DNA of 41,056 nt, taken from Porphyromonadaceae bacterium (GTDB lineage: Bacteria > Bacteroidota > Bacteroidia > Bacteroidales > Paludibacteraceae). Every line of letters begins with the position of its first letter. The stretch's first letter is position 1. A model generated the notes under the pieces. The model ran no database searches. It had not been told where the DNA came from and saw only the letters and a program-made list of their open reading frames with translations. The translations under genes were made by a program, and so were the position numbers. Positions 17,714 to 26,366 of this stretch are shown piece after piece. The stretch spans positions 1 to 41,056 of the forward strand of contig JAAYIT010000044.1 of NCBI GenBank assembly GCA_012523295.1. The letters are read 5' to 3'.

Positions 17714-18376
17714 TCAGCTGTTTTTTTTTCTAAGAATTACATCAGAAAGTGATTTTTTATCCCATTTTTGCTCCATTTTAACCAAAAACGGATAGCATGC
17801 CCACGCCGATAAGATACCGATTGCCGAGCCGACGAAAATATCAATGGCAAAATGTTGCGAAAGGTACACGCGCGAATAACCTACAAGTCCTGCCATAAGG
17901 AAAAACAGGAGTTTCAACCACTTGTTTTTCACAATCAGCGCCAATCCGAAAAACAGCGCGAATCCGGTAATCGTATGTCCCGAGGGGAAACTGTGAACTT
18001 TGTACATTCTCACTCCCTCAACCAATGGAAGTGCTATGTCAGAGAAATTTTCCTGAAAATAAAGTAGGGGGCGCGGTTCGTCGAAAATCCGCTTGGCAAT
18101 CAACGAGACAATTCCGCCTGCAACTTGCGCTGAAAGCAGGTACAGCGCGTAACTATAACGATACAACAGCAACAAACCGATAAATACAAAAGGCAACCAA
18201 CCGCCGCCAAACTCCGTCCAAAATCGGAAAAAGAAATCCCCAAACTCCGTATGGTTGGCGTTCATCAGCAAATGTAGTTCTGCTTTTGGATATTGAACCA
18301 GAGCCCCAAAAAGCACGATAAAAAATAAGAAGTAGGGTGTTAAGAAAAACCCTAAACTCTTTGTATTTGGTTTCAT
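17714..18376 (-). CDS. PAP2-family membrane phosphatase
   Basis: 220 aa with six predicted membrane helices. The three phosphatase motifs are present: KRIFDEPRP (KxxxxxxRP), SFPSGHT (PSGH) and SRVYLSQHFAIDIFVG (SRxxxxxHxxxD), with the catalytic His residues. The active site should face the periplasm. Substrates in the family include undecaprenyl pyrophosphate, phosphatidylglycerol phosphate and lipid A 1-phosphate; which one applies cannot be told. It ends KKSLSDVILRKKNS. The start ATG is 22 nt after the mnmD stop, so the two are likely co-transcribed. Confidence 0.88.
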   Translation of the reverse strand: MKPNTKSLGFFLTPYFLFFIVLFGALVQYPKAELHLLMNANHTEFGDFFFRFWTEFGGGWLPFVFIGLLLLYRYSYALYLLSAQVAGGIVSLIAKRIFDEPRPLLYFQENFSDIALPLVEGVRMYKVHSFPSGHTITGFALFFGLALIVKNKWLKLLFFLMAGLVGYSRVYLSQHFAIDIFVGSAIGILSAWACYPFLVKMEQKWDKKSLSDVILRKKNS

Positions 18377-18398
18377 ACTGTAGACTGTTGACTATAAA

Positions 18399-19133
18399 CT
18401 AAAAACTGTATTTTCTCCCTCTCAAAATCTCCCTTTTGCCCGGTGGTCCCGGCAATCTCTCAACCAAAAATCCTGCAGATTTCATGGCTCTTCTTACAGC
18501 TCCTTTGGCACTGTATGTCGTAATTACCGCATTTTCAGCTGATATGGAAAATAATTTTTCAAACATCTCTTCACGCCACATTTCCGGTTGTTTTTCAGGT
18601 GAAAAAGCATCGAAATATAGCACATCGAATTTTGATTCAGGTAAAAGCTTCATCAAATCATATGTCGTGAAATCTGAATGAATTTTTGTCAATGCAAAAT
18701 TGTCTGTAATTTGAACTGATTTATTCCATTCACTTGTATGTATTTTATCAAAAATTTCTCTACATTCTTCATCAATAATTTCAGGATAATTCAACCTCAG
18801 CGCTTGCTGAATAGTAATCGGAAAAAGCTCAATAGAAATATAGTTGACAAATTTTGATGTTGACTTAAGAGGCTCAATATACTGGTTTTTTCCTTTTTTT
18901 GGAGGTTGCGAGGAAATTTGGAGTGCAGTTAACAATGCATTCAGTCCTGTTCCAAACCCAATTTCAAGTAAATTTATTTCAGATTTTTGCTGTTGTTTGA
19001 ATCCGGCTTCAATAAAAATGAAACTGCTTTCTTGGATGGCACCTTTTGTAGAATGATAGCATTCGTCAATTTCAGGTACAAAAAGCGTATACGAACCATC
19101 GTCAGTAATTTTTATCTCGGAGTTTTGATGCAT
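18399..19133 (-). CDS. mnmD: tRNA (mnm5s2U34) methyltransferase MnmD
   Basis: 244 aa, matching the DUF752 methyltransferase half of E. coli MnmC. The SAM-binding motif is LLEIGFGTGLNALLT, and the family motif YFDAFSPEKQPEMW lies around residue 178, with AVRRAMKSAGF and GPPGKREILRGR at the C-terminus. It methylates the aminomethyl group at the wobble uridine. The FAD oxidase half (MnmC1) is absent, as in organisms that make nm5s2U by another route. ATG 19133. Confidence 0.9.
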   Translation of the reverse strand: MHQNSEIKITDDGSYTLFVPEIDECYHSTKGAIQESSFIFIEAGFKQQQKSEINLLEIGFGTGLNALLTALQISSQPPKKGKNQYIEPLKSTSKFVNYISIELFPITIQQALRLNYPEIIDEECREIFDKIHTSEWNKSVQITDNFALTKIHSDFTTYDLMKLLPESKFDVLYFDAFSPEKQPEMWREEMFEKLFSISAENAVITTYSAKGAVRRAMKSAGFLVERLPGPPGKREILRGRKYSF

Positions 19134-19150
19134 TGTTATGTTATTGAAAC

Positions 19151-19178
19151 AAAAATCTCGAAAAAAGTCGAGATTTTT
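19151..19178 (-). terminator. terminator after deoC
   Basis: AAAAATCTCG (19151-19160) pairs with CGAGATTTTT (19169-19178), a perfect 10-bp stem with an 8-nt loop; the arms supply a U-run in both directions. It ends the psd-mazG-deoC transcript, 26 bp past the deoC stop. Confidence 0.75.
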
Positions 19179-19203
19179 ACAAAAAACAGGTAAAAATATT
19201 TTC

Positions 19204-20088
19204 TTAAAAGTATTTTTCTTCTTTTCCTTTGATGCTTGTCAATAAATTATTGGCGAGCCTGCTTGCTCCGATTCTAAAGAGTTTGTTGTTAAGCCATTCA
19301 TCGCCAAGGATTTCTTTGACTAATGTGTAATGCTTCACGGCATCTTCCGTAGTTACAATGCCGCCGGCTGGTTTATAACCCACTTTCGCGCCTACTTTTT
19401 CGTTCCACTCTTTGATTGCCGAGCACATGATGTAAGTTGCTTCGGGAGTAGCGGCCACAGGGATTTTCCCGGTTGAAGTCTTGATAAAATCTGCTCCGGC
19501 GGCCATGGCAAGGATGGACGCTTTTTTAATGTTTTTAGCTGTTTTCAGTGCTCCGGTTTCAATGATTACCTTCAAATGCGCATTTTTACATGCCGATTTG
19601 AGCTCAGAAATTTCCTCAAAAACTTCTTCGTATTTCCCATCTAAGAACTTCCCGACAGAAATAACAATGTCAATCTCTGAAGCGCCTTCCATAACACACA
19701 TGGCTGTTTCTGCTACTTTCACTTCGATAAAAGTTTGGGAAGCAGGGAATCCGGCTGCAACTGATGCAATCCCGACCGGTTCGGTCAATGTGTTTTTCAC
19801 CGTTGAAACCATAGATGGAAAAACACAAATAGCTCCCACATTCGGAATCTCCGGGTAGTTTTCTTCAAATTCATTGACTTTTTGAACCATCGTTCGGATT
19901 TCTTCTTCCGTGTCAGTCTCTTTCAGCGAAGTCAAATCGATCAGACTTACACACTTTTTGTAAACTTGCTCATTGTTGTTTTCCGCAAAATGCTTTGAAA
20001 GCATCTTCTCCACATCTTTATCTACCTGCTCATCTGTAATCGAATCACATTCGTATTTCTCAAAAAGTTCTTCAAATTTTGTTGCCAT
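19204..20088 (-). CDS. deoC: deoxyribose-phosphate aldolase
   Basis: 294 aa from ATG 20088 (the TTG at 20118 would only add MKIKNYKINT). A class I aldolase of deoxynucleoside breakdown: deoxyribose 5-phosphate to glyceraldehyde 3-phosphate and acetaldehyde. Motifs are VCVFPSMV, GASEIDIVISVGKF, KVIIETGALK, the Schiff-base lysine in ADFIKTSTGK and VGYKPAGGI. The size matches the longer DeoC subfamily. It lies 10 bp after the MazG-like gene and is probably in the psd-mazG-deoC operon. Confidence 0.94.
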   Translation of the reverse strand: MATKFEELFEKYECDSITDEQVDKDVEKMLSKHFAENNNEQVYKKCVSLIDLTSLKETDTEEEIRTMVQKVNEFEENYPEIPNVGAICVFPSMVSTVKNTLTEPVGIASVAAGFPASQTFIEVKVAETAMCVMEGASEIDIVISVGKFLDGKYEEVFEEISELKSACKNAHLKVIIETGALKTAKNIKKASILAMAAGADFIKTSTGKIPVAATPEATYIMCSAIKEWNEKVGAKVGYKPAGGIVTTEDAVKHYTLVKEILGDEWLNNKLFRIGASRLANNLLTSIKGKEEKYF

Positions 20089-20098
20089 AGTATTTATC

Positions 20099-20431
20099 TT
20101 ATAATTTTTTATTTTCAAAATGACGCTTAGAGTCTCGTTCTGTTTTTTTCTTAATATTTTTCTCCAATGCTTCTGTTAAATTCACTCCTGTTTGATTGGC
20201 AAGACAGAGTAAAACCCAAAGTACATCTGCCATCTCATCGGCTAAGTTAAACTTTTCATCAGAATCCTTGAATGATTGATCGCCGTATTTTCGTGCAATG
20301 ATTCGAGCCAATTCACCTACTTCTTCAGTTAGAATCGCCATATTGGTCAATTCGCTGAAATAGCGTACGCCATAGGTTTTAATCCACTCATCCACTCGTA
20401 TTTGTGCTTCTTTGATAGTCATTTTACTCAT
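20099..20431 (-). CDS. MazG-like nucleotide pyrophosphohydrolase
   Basis: 110 aa. The MazG fold is shown by LTEEVGELARIIARKYGD (E-x2-E metal ligands) and DEMADVLWVLLCLAN (E-x2-D), a four-helix bundle that hydrolyses NTPs or dNTPs to monophosphates. ATG at 20431 overlaps the psd stop by 8 nt, so translation is likely coupled. The C-terminus is basic (KKKTERDSKRHFENKKL). The single short domain is typical of house-cleaning dNTPases; exact substrate unknown. Confidence 0.88.
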   Translation of the reverse strand: MSKMTIKEAQIRVDEWIKTYGVRYFSELTNMAILTEEVGELARIIARKYGDQSFKDSDEKFNLADEMADVLWVLLCLANQTGVNLTEALEKNIKKKTERDSKRHFENKKL

Positions 20432-21092
20432 TCAATCTCGCAATTATCGTCTCATTCCCGGTCGTCGATTCACCGATTGCTACAAATACTTCAGCATCCA
20501 TTGGCAAAAAGATATCCACACGTGAGCCGAATTTTATAAATCCGATTTGCTCGTTCAGATGACAGTTTATCCCTACGTGAGCGTAAGTTACGATTCTTCT
20601 GGCAAGTGCTCCGGCAATTTGACGGACTAAAACCTGTGTTTTGCTCGGAGTCTCGATTACGATGGTTGATCTTTCGTTGTCGATGCTCGCTTTCGGAGAA
20701 TAGGCTACGCGGTGATTTCCATCATGATGCTCCACTTTTATAACTTTACCTCCGACGGGATACCAGTTCGCGTGAACATTAAAAATAGACATAAAAATAG
20801 ATATCTGAATCCGTTTATCTCCAAAATATTCATGCTCTTCGGTCGGTTCAATCACCACCACAGTTCCGTCTGCAGGCGCCACAACTAAGCTTGGGTCATC
20901 GATTTCCACGACACGACTCGGGTTTCTGAAAAAGAAAGTCACAAAAACAAACAAAAATCCTGAACCGATAATATTGACTGCGAGTATTGGTCTTGGAAAC
21001 TGCAGATAGATTATTACATTTATTGCTAAAAGAAGTAGCAACGTAAATGCGATAATCCATTTTCCTTCTTTGTGAATTTTTATAAATTTCAT
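20424..21092 (-). CDS. psd: phosphatidylserine decarboxylase proenzyme
   Basis: 222 aa, short PSD-A-type. Two N-terminal membrane helices (residues about 13-30 and 35-51) precede the domain with SIFMSIFNVHANWYPVGG and the self-cleavage site KFGSRVDIFLP, where the Ser becomes the pyruvoyl group. It makes phosphatidylethanolamine at the inner membrane. pssA, often next to psd in this phylum, is not adjacent; MazG-like and deoC follow instead. A TACTTTTG promoter lies 44 bp upstream. Confidence 0.94.
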   Translation of the reverse strand: MKFIKIHKEGKWIIAFTLLLLLAINVIIYLQFPRPILAVNIIGSGFLFVFVTFFFRNPSRVVEIDDPSLVVAPADGTVVVIEPTEEHEYFGDKRIQISIFMSIFNVHANWYPVGGKVIKVEHHDGNHRVAYSPKASIDNERSTIVIETPSKTQVLVRQIAGALARRIVTYAHVGINCHLNEQIGFIKFGSRVDIFLPMDAEVFVAIGESTTGNETIIARLNE

Positions 21093-21135
21093 TTTCGTCC
21101 TAAATCAAAGTGGCTACCGTGGTTTTTTTGATTAA

Positions 21136-21143
21136 CAAAAGTA
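21136..21143 (-). promoter_or_regulatory. psd operon promoter -7 element TACTTTTG
   Basis: Minus-strand TAnnTTTG match placing the start about 35 nt before the psd ATG. Confidence 0.6.
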
Positions 21144-21250
21144 ATTATTTATCTTTAATGTAACAAATTGTAACTGATATTTTCCGGGCAATGTAGAGAC
21201 CGGATTTTTATTCGTAATTTTGTGAAAAATAATATCAAAGATTGAAAAAA

Positions 21251-21477
21251 ATGCATGAAGAGCGATGCGAAAAGCTTTTCGAGCGGTTTGAATTAGTGAA
21301 TTCTTAAAGCGTGAACGTAAAATAGATTGGGAGTGTCGTACGTGTGAATTTGTTCATCATGGGAAAGCAGTTAGTGGTGATTGCTCCGTCTGCTTGTGTT
21401 TTCAAGCGTGTATTGAGGAGAGAAAACAGGCTGTAGAGTTGATTTTCAATTCTAAACTAAAAAAAATGATTTTGTAG
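21251..21477 (+). pseudogene. decayed rubrerythrin C-terminal fragment (frameshifted)
   Basis: Frame 1 reads MHEERCEKLFERFELVNS then stops. From about 21300 the +1 frame continues EFLKRERKIDWECRTCEFVH, then HGKAVSGDCSVC, and goes on to TAG 21475. Together this follows the end of rubrerythrin: the last helix (HEERYxKLL...), FKR, and the rubredoxin-like knuckle W-x-C-x2-C-x-(Y/F)-(V/I)-H-x-G-K ... C-x2-C. All four knuckle cysteines remain, but the Pro of the usual APxxCPxC is gone, and the ferritin-like diiron domain is missing upstream. It appears to be a remnant of an oxidative-stress gene. No homology search was run. Confidence 0.6.
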
Positions 21478-21519
21478 TTTCTACTTTTTACCGATATTTG
21501 TAATCTAAAAAAACAGAAA

Positions 21520-22095
21520 ATGAATACATTTGATCTATTTATATTTATTCCGGTTGCGCTGGGACTCATCTTCGGCCTTTTCAAAGGATTTGTAAAAGAG
21601 GTAGTTTCACTTTTAGCTATAATTATTGCTATTGTTGTTGCCGAATTTTTAAGTGGAAGATTCGCGCCGGTCCTTGGAAATTGGTTTAATCTTTCTGACA
21701 AAATGGCTACCACAGTGAGTTATGCATTGATTTTTATTTTTACTGTTTTGGTCGCCTTCTTATTGTCAAATCTAACTGACAAAATGATCAAAAACATTAG
21801 TTTGGGTTGGTTGAATTCGATTCTTGGTGGAGTTTTTGGAGCGCTGAAAATTGCAATTATCGTAAGTGTCTTGATGAATGTTTTTGATGCGCTTGATTCA
21901 AAGTTTCAGTTTGCGGATCCGGCCAAAAAAGAGGCTTCTTACGGATATTATCCCGTGTTGAAATTGGCTCCCAAACTGTGGAAAAGTGCTAAAGAAACGT
22001 ATGAGGTGAATAAAAATAAATATTTTGATAACCCTACCGAAGAGCCGGACAGTTTAAAATCGAATGAAAAAAGCAGAGAGAAAATCTACCTTTAA
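21520..22095 (+). CDS. CvpA family membrane protein
   Basis: 191 aa. Four predicted helices lie in the first 125 residues, with family features [27 protein letters not shown] at the start and the [16 protein letters not shown] segment about residue 95. CvpA relatives are linked to colicin V production and envelope homeostasis in E. coli. The last 50 residues are charged and soluble. The rnhB ATG lies 32 nt inside its 3' end. ATG start; a near-match promoter (GATATTTG) lies about 25 bp upstream. Confidence 0.88.
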   Translation: MNTFDLFIFIPVALGLIFGLFKGFVKEVVSLLAIIIAIVVAEFLSGRFAPVLGNWFNLSDKMATTVSYALIFIFTVLVAFLLSNLTDKMIKNISLGWLNSILGGVFGALKIAIIVSVLMNVFDALDSKFQFADPAKKEASYGYYPVLKLAPKLWKSAKETYEVNKNKYFDNPTEEPDSLKSNEKSREKIYL

Positions 22096-22702
22096 CAATA
22101 AATTAGCAGAAAAATATTCCGGTTACTTTCCCGAATGTGGTTGTGATGAAGCGGGTCGGGGTTGTCTGGCGGGTCCTGTAGTGGCAGCAGCCGTAATTTT
22201 ACCTGACGGTTTTGTCTGCGATGCGTTGAATGACTCTAAGCAACTCTCGGAGAAAATGAGAATAAAAATACGTGAAATCATAGAAAAAGAGGCTGTTTCG
22301 TGGAGTGTCGCATATGTAGATGAAAAGGAAATTGACAAGATAAACATCCTGAATGCGTCCATTCTGGCTATGCACAAAGCAATAAGCGGACTGAAAGAAA
22401 GACCAAAGTTTATTATTGTAGATGGAAATAAATTCAAAAATTTTGAGAATATCCCTCATGAAACTATCGTAAAAGGGGATGGGAAATACCTTTCGATAGC
22501 TGCGGCTTCCGTTTTAGCCAAAACCTACAGAGATGAATATATGGAGAAAATTCATCAAGAGTTTCCACAATATAAATGGAATAAAAACAAAGCCTACCCT
22601 ACCAAAGAACATAGAAAAGCTATTCTTGAGACCGGAGTATCGCCTTATCACAGGATGAGTTACAGGCTGCTGAAAGAGAATGAATTGCCTTTGGAATTTT
22701 AA
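22064..22702 (+). CDS. rnhB: ribonuclease HII
   Basis: 212 aa. Removes ribonucleotides and RNA-DNA hybrids. The family start motif [22 protein letters not shown] (catalytic Asp and Glu), [10 protein letters not shown], the third acidic residue in IIVDGNKF, and [15 protein letters not shown] with the C-terminal HRMSYR are all present. Start ATG at 22064 overlaps cvpA by 32 nt; a later in-frame start would cut off useful sequence. It converges with the DUF3078 gene, with 4 nt overlapping at the stops. Confidence 0.95.
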   Translation: MKKAERKSTFNNKLAEKYSGYFPECGCDEAGRGCLAGPVVAAAVILPDGFVCDALNDSKQLSEKMRIKIREIIEKEAVSWSVAYVDEKEIDKINILNASILAMHKAISGLKERPKFIIVDGNKFKNFENIPHETIVKGDGKYLSIAAASVLAKTYRDEYMEKIHQEFPQYKWNKNKAYPTKEHRKAILETGVSPYHRMSYRLLKENELPLEF

Positions 22703-24156
22703 AAGAATCGGTATGAAAATCCGACGCTTAGCAATTCCTTGAATTGAATTTCTGCCTTTTCTCCTCCTTTTAAGATTACCGTATTGTCATAACGCGGATT
22801 CAACAGCAATCGTGCTGTAAGGTATCTGTTGATAGTGAAATTATTTACGATTTCCCAGTCAACAGAATATTTCTTGTAATCCGTATAGGCAGAAAGTTTG
22901 GAGGAGACTCCCCAATTCATCATTGGTGAGTAGTTAAATTGCGCCAAGAGTGAACTACCAAACTGCTTGAGCTGATTTTTGCCTTTTTTAATCCCGAATT
23001 GATTCGGATTCATATTTACCGTATCATTCATGTATATGTATTTATACGTCAAAGGCGCAATCATCAAAGATAGTATTTTCTTGTACTTAAAGTCCATTCC
23101 CACACCAATAGTAGCTCTTACGGGAGTTAACAGTTTTGTTTTCAGTACATTGGAGTTTATTCCCTTGTAGCTGTTCATTACGTGTGTAGAAAATTCACCC
23201 GCAATTGAATAGTACCAATTTCCTCCTGCTTTTACACCAAACTTAGATATAAGTCTCACCAAATCGTCGTTTGTGCTTATTTTTCGCAACGTGTCGCCAT
23301 CTACCGAATTAAATCCGGCGCGCCACTCAATTTTATTGTCCCACTGTAGGTTTTTACGGTTGTCATAATTGAATTCTCCTAAGAAAATACTAAGGAATGC
23401 CAAATTACTATGTCCGCCCTGATGCCAGTTTTTGGAAACATAATTTTGCGAAAACTGAAGCATTGCATTTGCTTTTTTTATCCAGTAAAGCTGAGGAACT
23501 TTCTCGTATTCAATTTTTGTATCGCCAAGTACAATTTCGTCGCTGTGAACATCTATCCGGCCTATGCTGGTTCTTATTATCGGGCGAGACATAAACGTTT
23601 CTAAACTGGGTAGCTCGTCCAACATTTTTGTGTAAAGTTCGGCATGATTATTCACGAAATATCTTCTTGCATCCGTTCTGAGGTCAGAAACTAACTTCTC
23701 TGAAGTTGAGGTTTTAGGAGTTTTGAAATAAAAAATATCTTTCTTCTCCGGATATAAATATTTATTGATACTTATCTTTCTGTCCCAGACCTCATTGATA
23801 TCTCTTCCTAAGTAAACCAGAGGCAGTAAGAGTGAGTTTGAAGCATAAAGCAACGAGTCTGAGCGACTGATTGGAATGTCCATCAACGAATCGATACGCT
23901 GGCTTAGCGTGAATGGGTCAGCAAAAACAATCGTATTCTCTCCCGCGGGTGATGCGGCGAAAATAGTGTAATTATAGGGAGGTGTTTTTATCGTGTCAAC
24001 AACTGCAATTGAATCTGAAAAATATTTTTCAATCGGAGATTGTAGTTTTGAAATCGAATCGTTAAAATTTTGATTTTGTTCTACAGCCTGTAGTGTGTGA
24101 TAATTCAAAATAAAAAACAACGCCACAGCTAATACTTTAAACAAATATCTCATCAT
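22699..24156 (-). CDS. DUF3078 outer-membrane beta-barrel protein
   Basis: 485 aa from ATG 24156, which follows AAGGAAAAG. The TTG at 24183 is unlikely because it falls inside the promoter. A signal peptide is visible ([23 protein letters not shown]). The second half is a series of alternating beta strands typical of barrels, with [20 protein letters not shown], the DUF3078 hallmark, and [18 protein letters not shown]. It ends in Phe (SVGFSYRFF), the usual BAM signal. Function unknown; this family is widespread in Bacteroidetes. It is co-oriented with rmuC but has its own promoter. Confidence 0.85.
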   Translation of the reverse strand: MMRYLFKVLAVALFFILNYHTLQAVEQNQNFNDSISKLQSPIEKYFSDSIAVVDTIKTPPYNYTIFAASPAGENTIVFADPFTLSQRIDSLMDIPISRSDSLLYASNSLLLPLVYLGRDINEVWDRKISINKYLYPEKKDIFYFKTPKTSTSEKLVSDLRTDARRYFVNNHAELYTKMLDELPSLETFMSRPIIRTSIGRIDVHSDEIVLGDTKIEYEKVPQLYWIKKANAMLQFSQNYVSKNWHQGGHSNLAFLSIFLGEFNYDNRKNLQWDNKIEWRAGFNSVDGDTLRKISTNDDLVRLISKFGVKAGGNWYYSIAGEFSTHVMNSYKGINSNVLKTKLLTPVRATIGVGMDFKYKKILSLMIAPLTYKYIYMNDTVNMNPNQFGIKKGKNQLKQFGSSLLAQFNYSPMMNWGVSSKLSAYTDYKKYSVDWEIVNNFTINRYLTARLLLNPRYDNTVILKGGEKAEIQFKELLSVGFSYRFF

Positions 24157-24180
24157 CTTTTCCTTTTTTATTTTAACATG

Positions 24181-24188
24181 CAAAGTTA
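24181..24188 (-). promoter_or_regulatory. DUF3078 gene promoter -7 element TAACTTTG
   Basis: Minus-strand TAACTTTGCA lies 25 bp before the ATG at 24156 and fits the phylum consensus. Confidence 0.6.
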
Positions 24189-24211
24189 CTAAGTTTTAGT
24201 GTTTAGAAAAG

Positions 24212-25561
24212 TCAAAAATTCTGAAAATCCGTTGGTAGGGTCTTTTGGCTGTCTATTCCGGCCAGTTCCTGAATACGTTCGGCAGTCCTCAGAATATTTC
24301 CGCGTCCATCCTTCATTTTTTTCAAAGCCTCGTTATAAGCACCAGATGCTTTGTCCAAATTTGTCTTAATCCGATCCATATCTTCGGCGAATGCAACAAA
24401 TTTATCGTACATAGCTTTACTGAGTCGTGCAATTTCTTGTGCGTTTTTAGTCTGATTTTCTTGCTTCCAAATGGATGAAACGGTCTTCAGTGTAGCCAAA
24501 AGTGTTGTCGGACTTACAATTACAACTTTCCTCTCCCATGCATAAGCATACAGATCACTGTCGTTTTGGACGGCGACTGAAAATGATGCTTCGATGGGCA
24601 AAAACATCAGTACAAAATCAGGAGTATTTATATTTACAGCTTGTTGGTAATTTTTCTCATTCAGACTTTTCACGTGCAATCGAAGTGATTGGATATGTTT
24701 TCTAAGAAAATTTAGCTGATCCTCTTGATTTTCCGCAGAAATATACTGTTCGTAAGCCAATAAAGAAACTTTCGAATCGATTATAATGTGCTTGTCATCA
24801 GGTAGATGTACTATCACATCAGGACGTTGACGCTGCTCACTATAAGACTTGACTTCTTCCTGGGTCGTGTATTCTTGACCTTTCGTTAGTCCTGATCTCT
24901 CCAAAACTCGTTCCAAAATTACTTCACCCCAGTTTCCTTGCTTTTTTACATCACCTTTCAGAGCCTGTGTTAAGTTTTTTGCGTCATCGCTTACCTGTGT
25001 GTTTAGTTTTGTAAGAGTCTCTATTTCAGCCTTTAAGCTTATTTTGTCGCGCAGCTCTTTATCGTAAGCTTCTTCCACTCTTTTTTCAAAAGAGGAAATC
25101 TTTTCTTTTAGAGGATTTAAAATTTGGGTTATGTTTTTTTGATTCGATTCTGAAAAATCATCTGCACGCTCTTTTAGTATTTTAGAAGCGATATTCTCAA
25201 ATTCAGTTGTCAATCTTTTTTGCATCTCTTCTATTTCAACTTTCTGATTTTGTAGTTTTTCTCGAAGATTTGCATTCGCTATTTCTAATCCGGCAAACTC
25301 TTTTCCTAAGTCTATGAAATTTCGATTTGTTTCTTCAAATTCCTGCTTAAGAATCTGATAATCTGTGATTTTATTTGTTAAATTTTCGTTTGTAATTGAA
25401 TATTGTTTAACCGATTCATTTAGTTTATTTTGAATTAGTTGCAGTTCATCTGTATGTTCGTTTTTGATACGATTAATTTTTCCGGATTGGTAAAACCAGG
25501 CAACAATAAATCCTAACAACAAGACTAATAAAAGCAGTAATATAATGGTCAAATTGTCCAT
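24212..25561 (-). CDS. rmuC: DNA recombination protein RmuC
   Basis: 449 aa. An N-terminal membrane helix (residues about 5-23) is followed by a long coiled coil (about 28-200) and the RmuC domain (about 205-420), with GNWGEVILERVLERSGL, RPDVIVHLPDDKHIIIDSKVSL and FLPIEASFSVAV. The DSK segment is reminiscent of a PD-(D/E)xK nuclease core. RmuC limits inversions between repeats in E. coli. The ATG is 2 nt after the stop of the small gene before it, so the two are translationally coupled. Confidence 0.94.
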   Translation of the reverse strand: MDNLTIILLLLLVLLLGFIVAWFYQSGKINRIKNEHTDELQLIQNKLNESVKQYSITNENLTNKITDYQILKQEFEETNRNFIDLGKEFAGLEIANANLREKLQNQKVEIEEMQKRLTTEFENIASKILKERADDFSESNQKNITQILNPLKEKISSFEKRVEEAYDKELRDKISLKAEIETLTKLNTQVSDDAKNLTQALKGDVKKQGNWGEVILERVLERSGLTKGQEYTTQEEVKSYSEQRQRPDVIVHLPDDKHIIIDSKVSLLAYEQYISAENQEDQLNFLRKHIQSLRLHVKSLNEKNYQQAVNINTPDFVLMFLPIEASFSVAVQNDSDLYAYAWERKVVIVSPTTLLATLKTVSSIWKQENQTKNAQEIARLSKAMYDKFVAFAEDMDRIKTNLDKASGAYNEALKKMKDGRGNILRTAERIQELAGIDSQKTLPTDFQNF

Positions 25562-25563
25562 AT

Positions 25564-25791
25564 TCAGTCGGTTGTAATATTATCGAAAAGTGTTGGGGAG
25601 TCTTGTTCAGTGCGTTGTATGATTTCTTTCATCAATGTCTCGCGAATCAATTTGGACTTGTTCTTTATCTTATATGTATCCAGATAACGATTCAAAGCCT
25701 TGTTTTCTAAGTCATTAAGGGTGAAAACATGCTTGTGTGTTCGAAGTGATACCCGATTTTGAGGGTTTTTAAATGTTTTTTTCTTTGGCAT
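25564..25791 (-). CDS. small RHH-like DNA-binding protein upstream of rmuC
   Basis: 75 aa from ATG 25791 (an upstream alternative start in the same frame would precede the promoter). The N-terminus is basic (MPKKKTFKNPQNRVSLRTHK). The core VFTLNDLENKALNRYLDTYKIKNKSKLIRETLM has one strand and two helices in the spacing of ribbon-helix-helix proteins. The stop lies 2 nt before rmuC. It may be a transcriptional regulator of the pair or a partner of RmuC; this is inferred from context only. Confidence 0.65.
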   Translation of the reverse strand: MPKKKTFKNPQNRVSLRTHKHVFTLNDLENKALNRYLDTYKIKNKSKLIRETLMKEIIQRTEQDSPTLFDNITTD

Positions 25792-25809
25792 GGAATAGTA
25801 TTGAATATG

Positions 25810-25817
25810 CAAAAATA
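25810..25817 (-). promoter_or_regulatory. promoter -7 element TATTTTTG for the RHH-rmuC pair
   Basis: Minus-strand TATTTTTGCA lies 19 bp before the ATG at 25791, within the divergent gap to yraN. An RHH protein could bind here; untested. Confidence 0.6.
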
Positions 25818-25860
25818 ACATTATAAGCTTAAACAATCGAAGAAATTGTATAAAAAAGCG

Positions 25861-25868
25861 TATTTTTG
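25861..25868 (+). promoter_or_regulatory. yraN promoter -7 element TATTTTTG
   Basis: Exact TAnnTTTG, 30 bp before the yraN ATG. Confidence 0.55.
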
Positions 25869-25897
25869 TTTTTTTAAGTAAAAATTAATCATAAAAA

Positions 25898-26263
25898 ATG
25901 GCTGAGCACAATAAATTAGGAGAATTAGGCGAACAACGAGCGCAGGCGTATGTTCTTGATAAAGGCTACAAAATCAGACATGTGAATTGGACTTTTGGTA
26001 AATTAGAATTGGATATTATAGCTGAAAAAGATGGCTGGTTGGTTGTAATTGAAGTAAGAACCCGTTCTACAGATACTTTTGAGCATCCGGAAGAGACGAT
26101 TACTTCGAAAAAAATAAGAAATATTGTTAATGCCACACATGAATATATTTTGGAATTTGACTGGCAAGGCGAAACACGATTCGATATTATTTCAGTAATT
26201 CCGCAAGGGCAAAGTTATCGAATTGAGCACATCGAAGATGCTTTTATGCCTCCTTTGAATTGA
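25898..26263 (+). CDS. YraN family protein (UPF0102, nuclease-like)
   Basis: 121 aa, typical size. The N-terminal helix KLGELGEQRAQAYVLDKGY, then NWTFGKLELDIIAEKDGWLVVIEVRTRS, gives the E-x(n)-D-x(n)-ExK-like pattern of the restriction-endonuclease fold, with Arg in place of the usual Lys (EVRTR, commonly EVKTR). Function is undefined in the family. ATG 25898; own promoter; divergent from the RHH-rmuC pair. Confidence 0.9.
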   Translation: MAEHNKLGELGEQRAQAYVLDKGYKIRHVNWTFGKLELDIIAEKDGWLVVIEVRTRSTDTFEHPEETITSKKIRNIVNATHEYILEFDWQGETRFDIISVIPQGQSYRIEHIEDAFMPPLN

Positions 26264-26301
26264 AAACTAAATTTTAACTTTAATACTTTAAATACTTTAG
26301 T

Positions 26302-26309
26302 TACTTTTG
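26302..26309 (+). promoter_or_regulatory. pyrE promoter -7 element TACTTTTG
   Basis: Exact match to TAnnTTTG, predicting a start near 26316 and a 50-nt leader to the ATG at 26367. Confidence 0.6.
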
Positions 26310-26366
26310 TATTTTAATAAAAACATACCGATTTAACCTCTATATTTATTGAATTTACAGAATAAA

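Noticed and set aside
20089-20118. TTG start for deoC
   Set aside because: It would overlap the MazG-like stop and add residues not seen in the family; ATG at 20088 is better.
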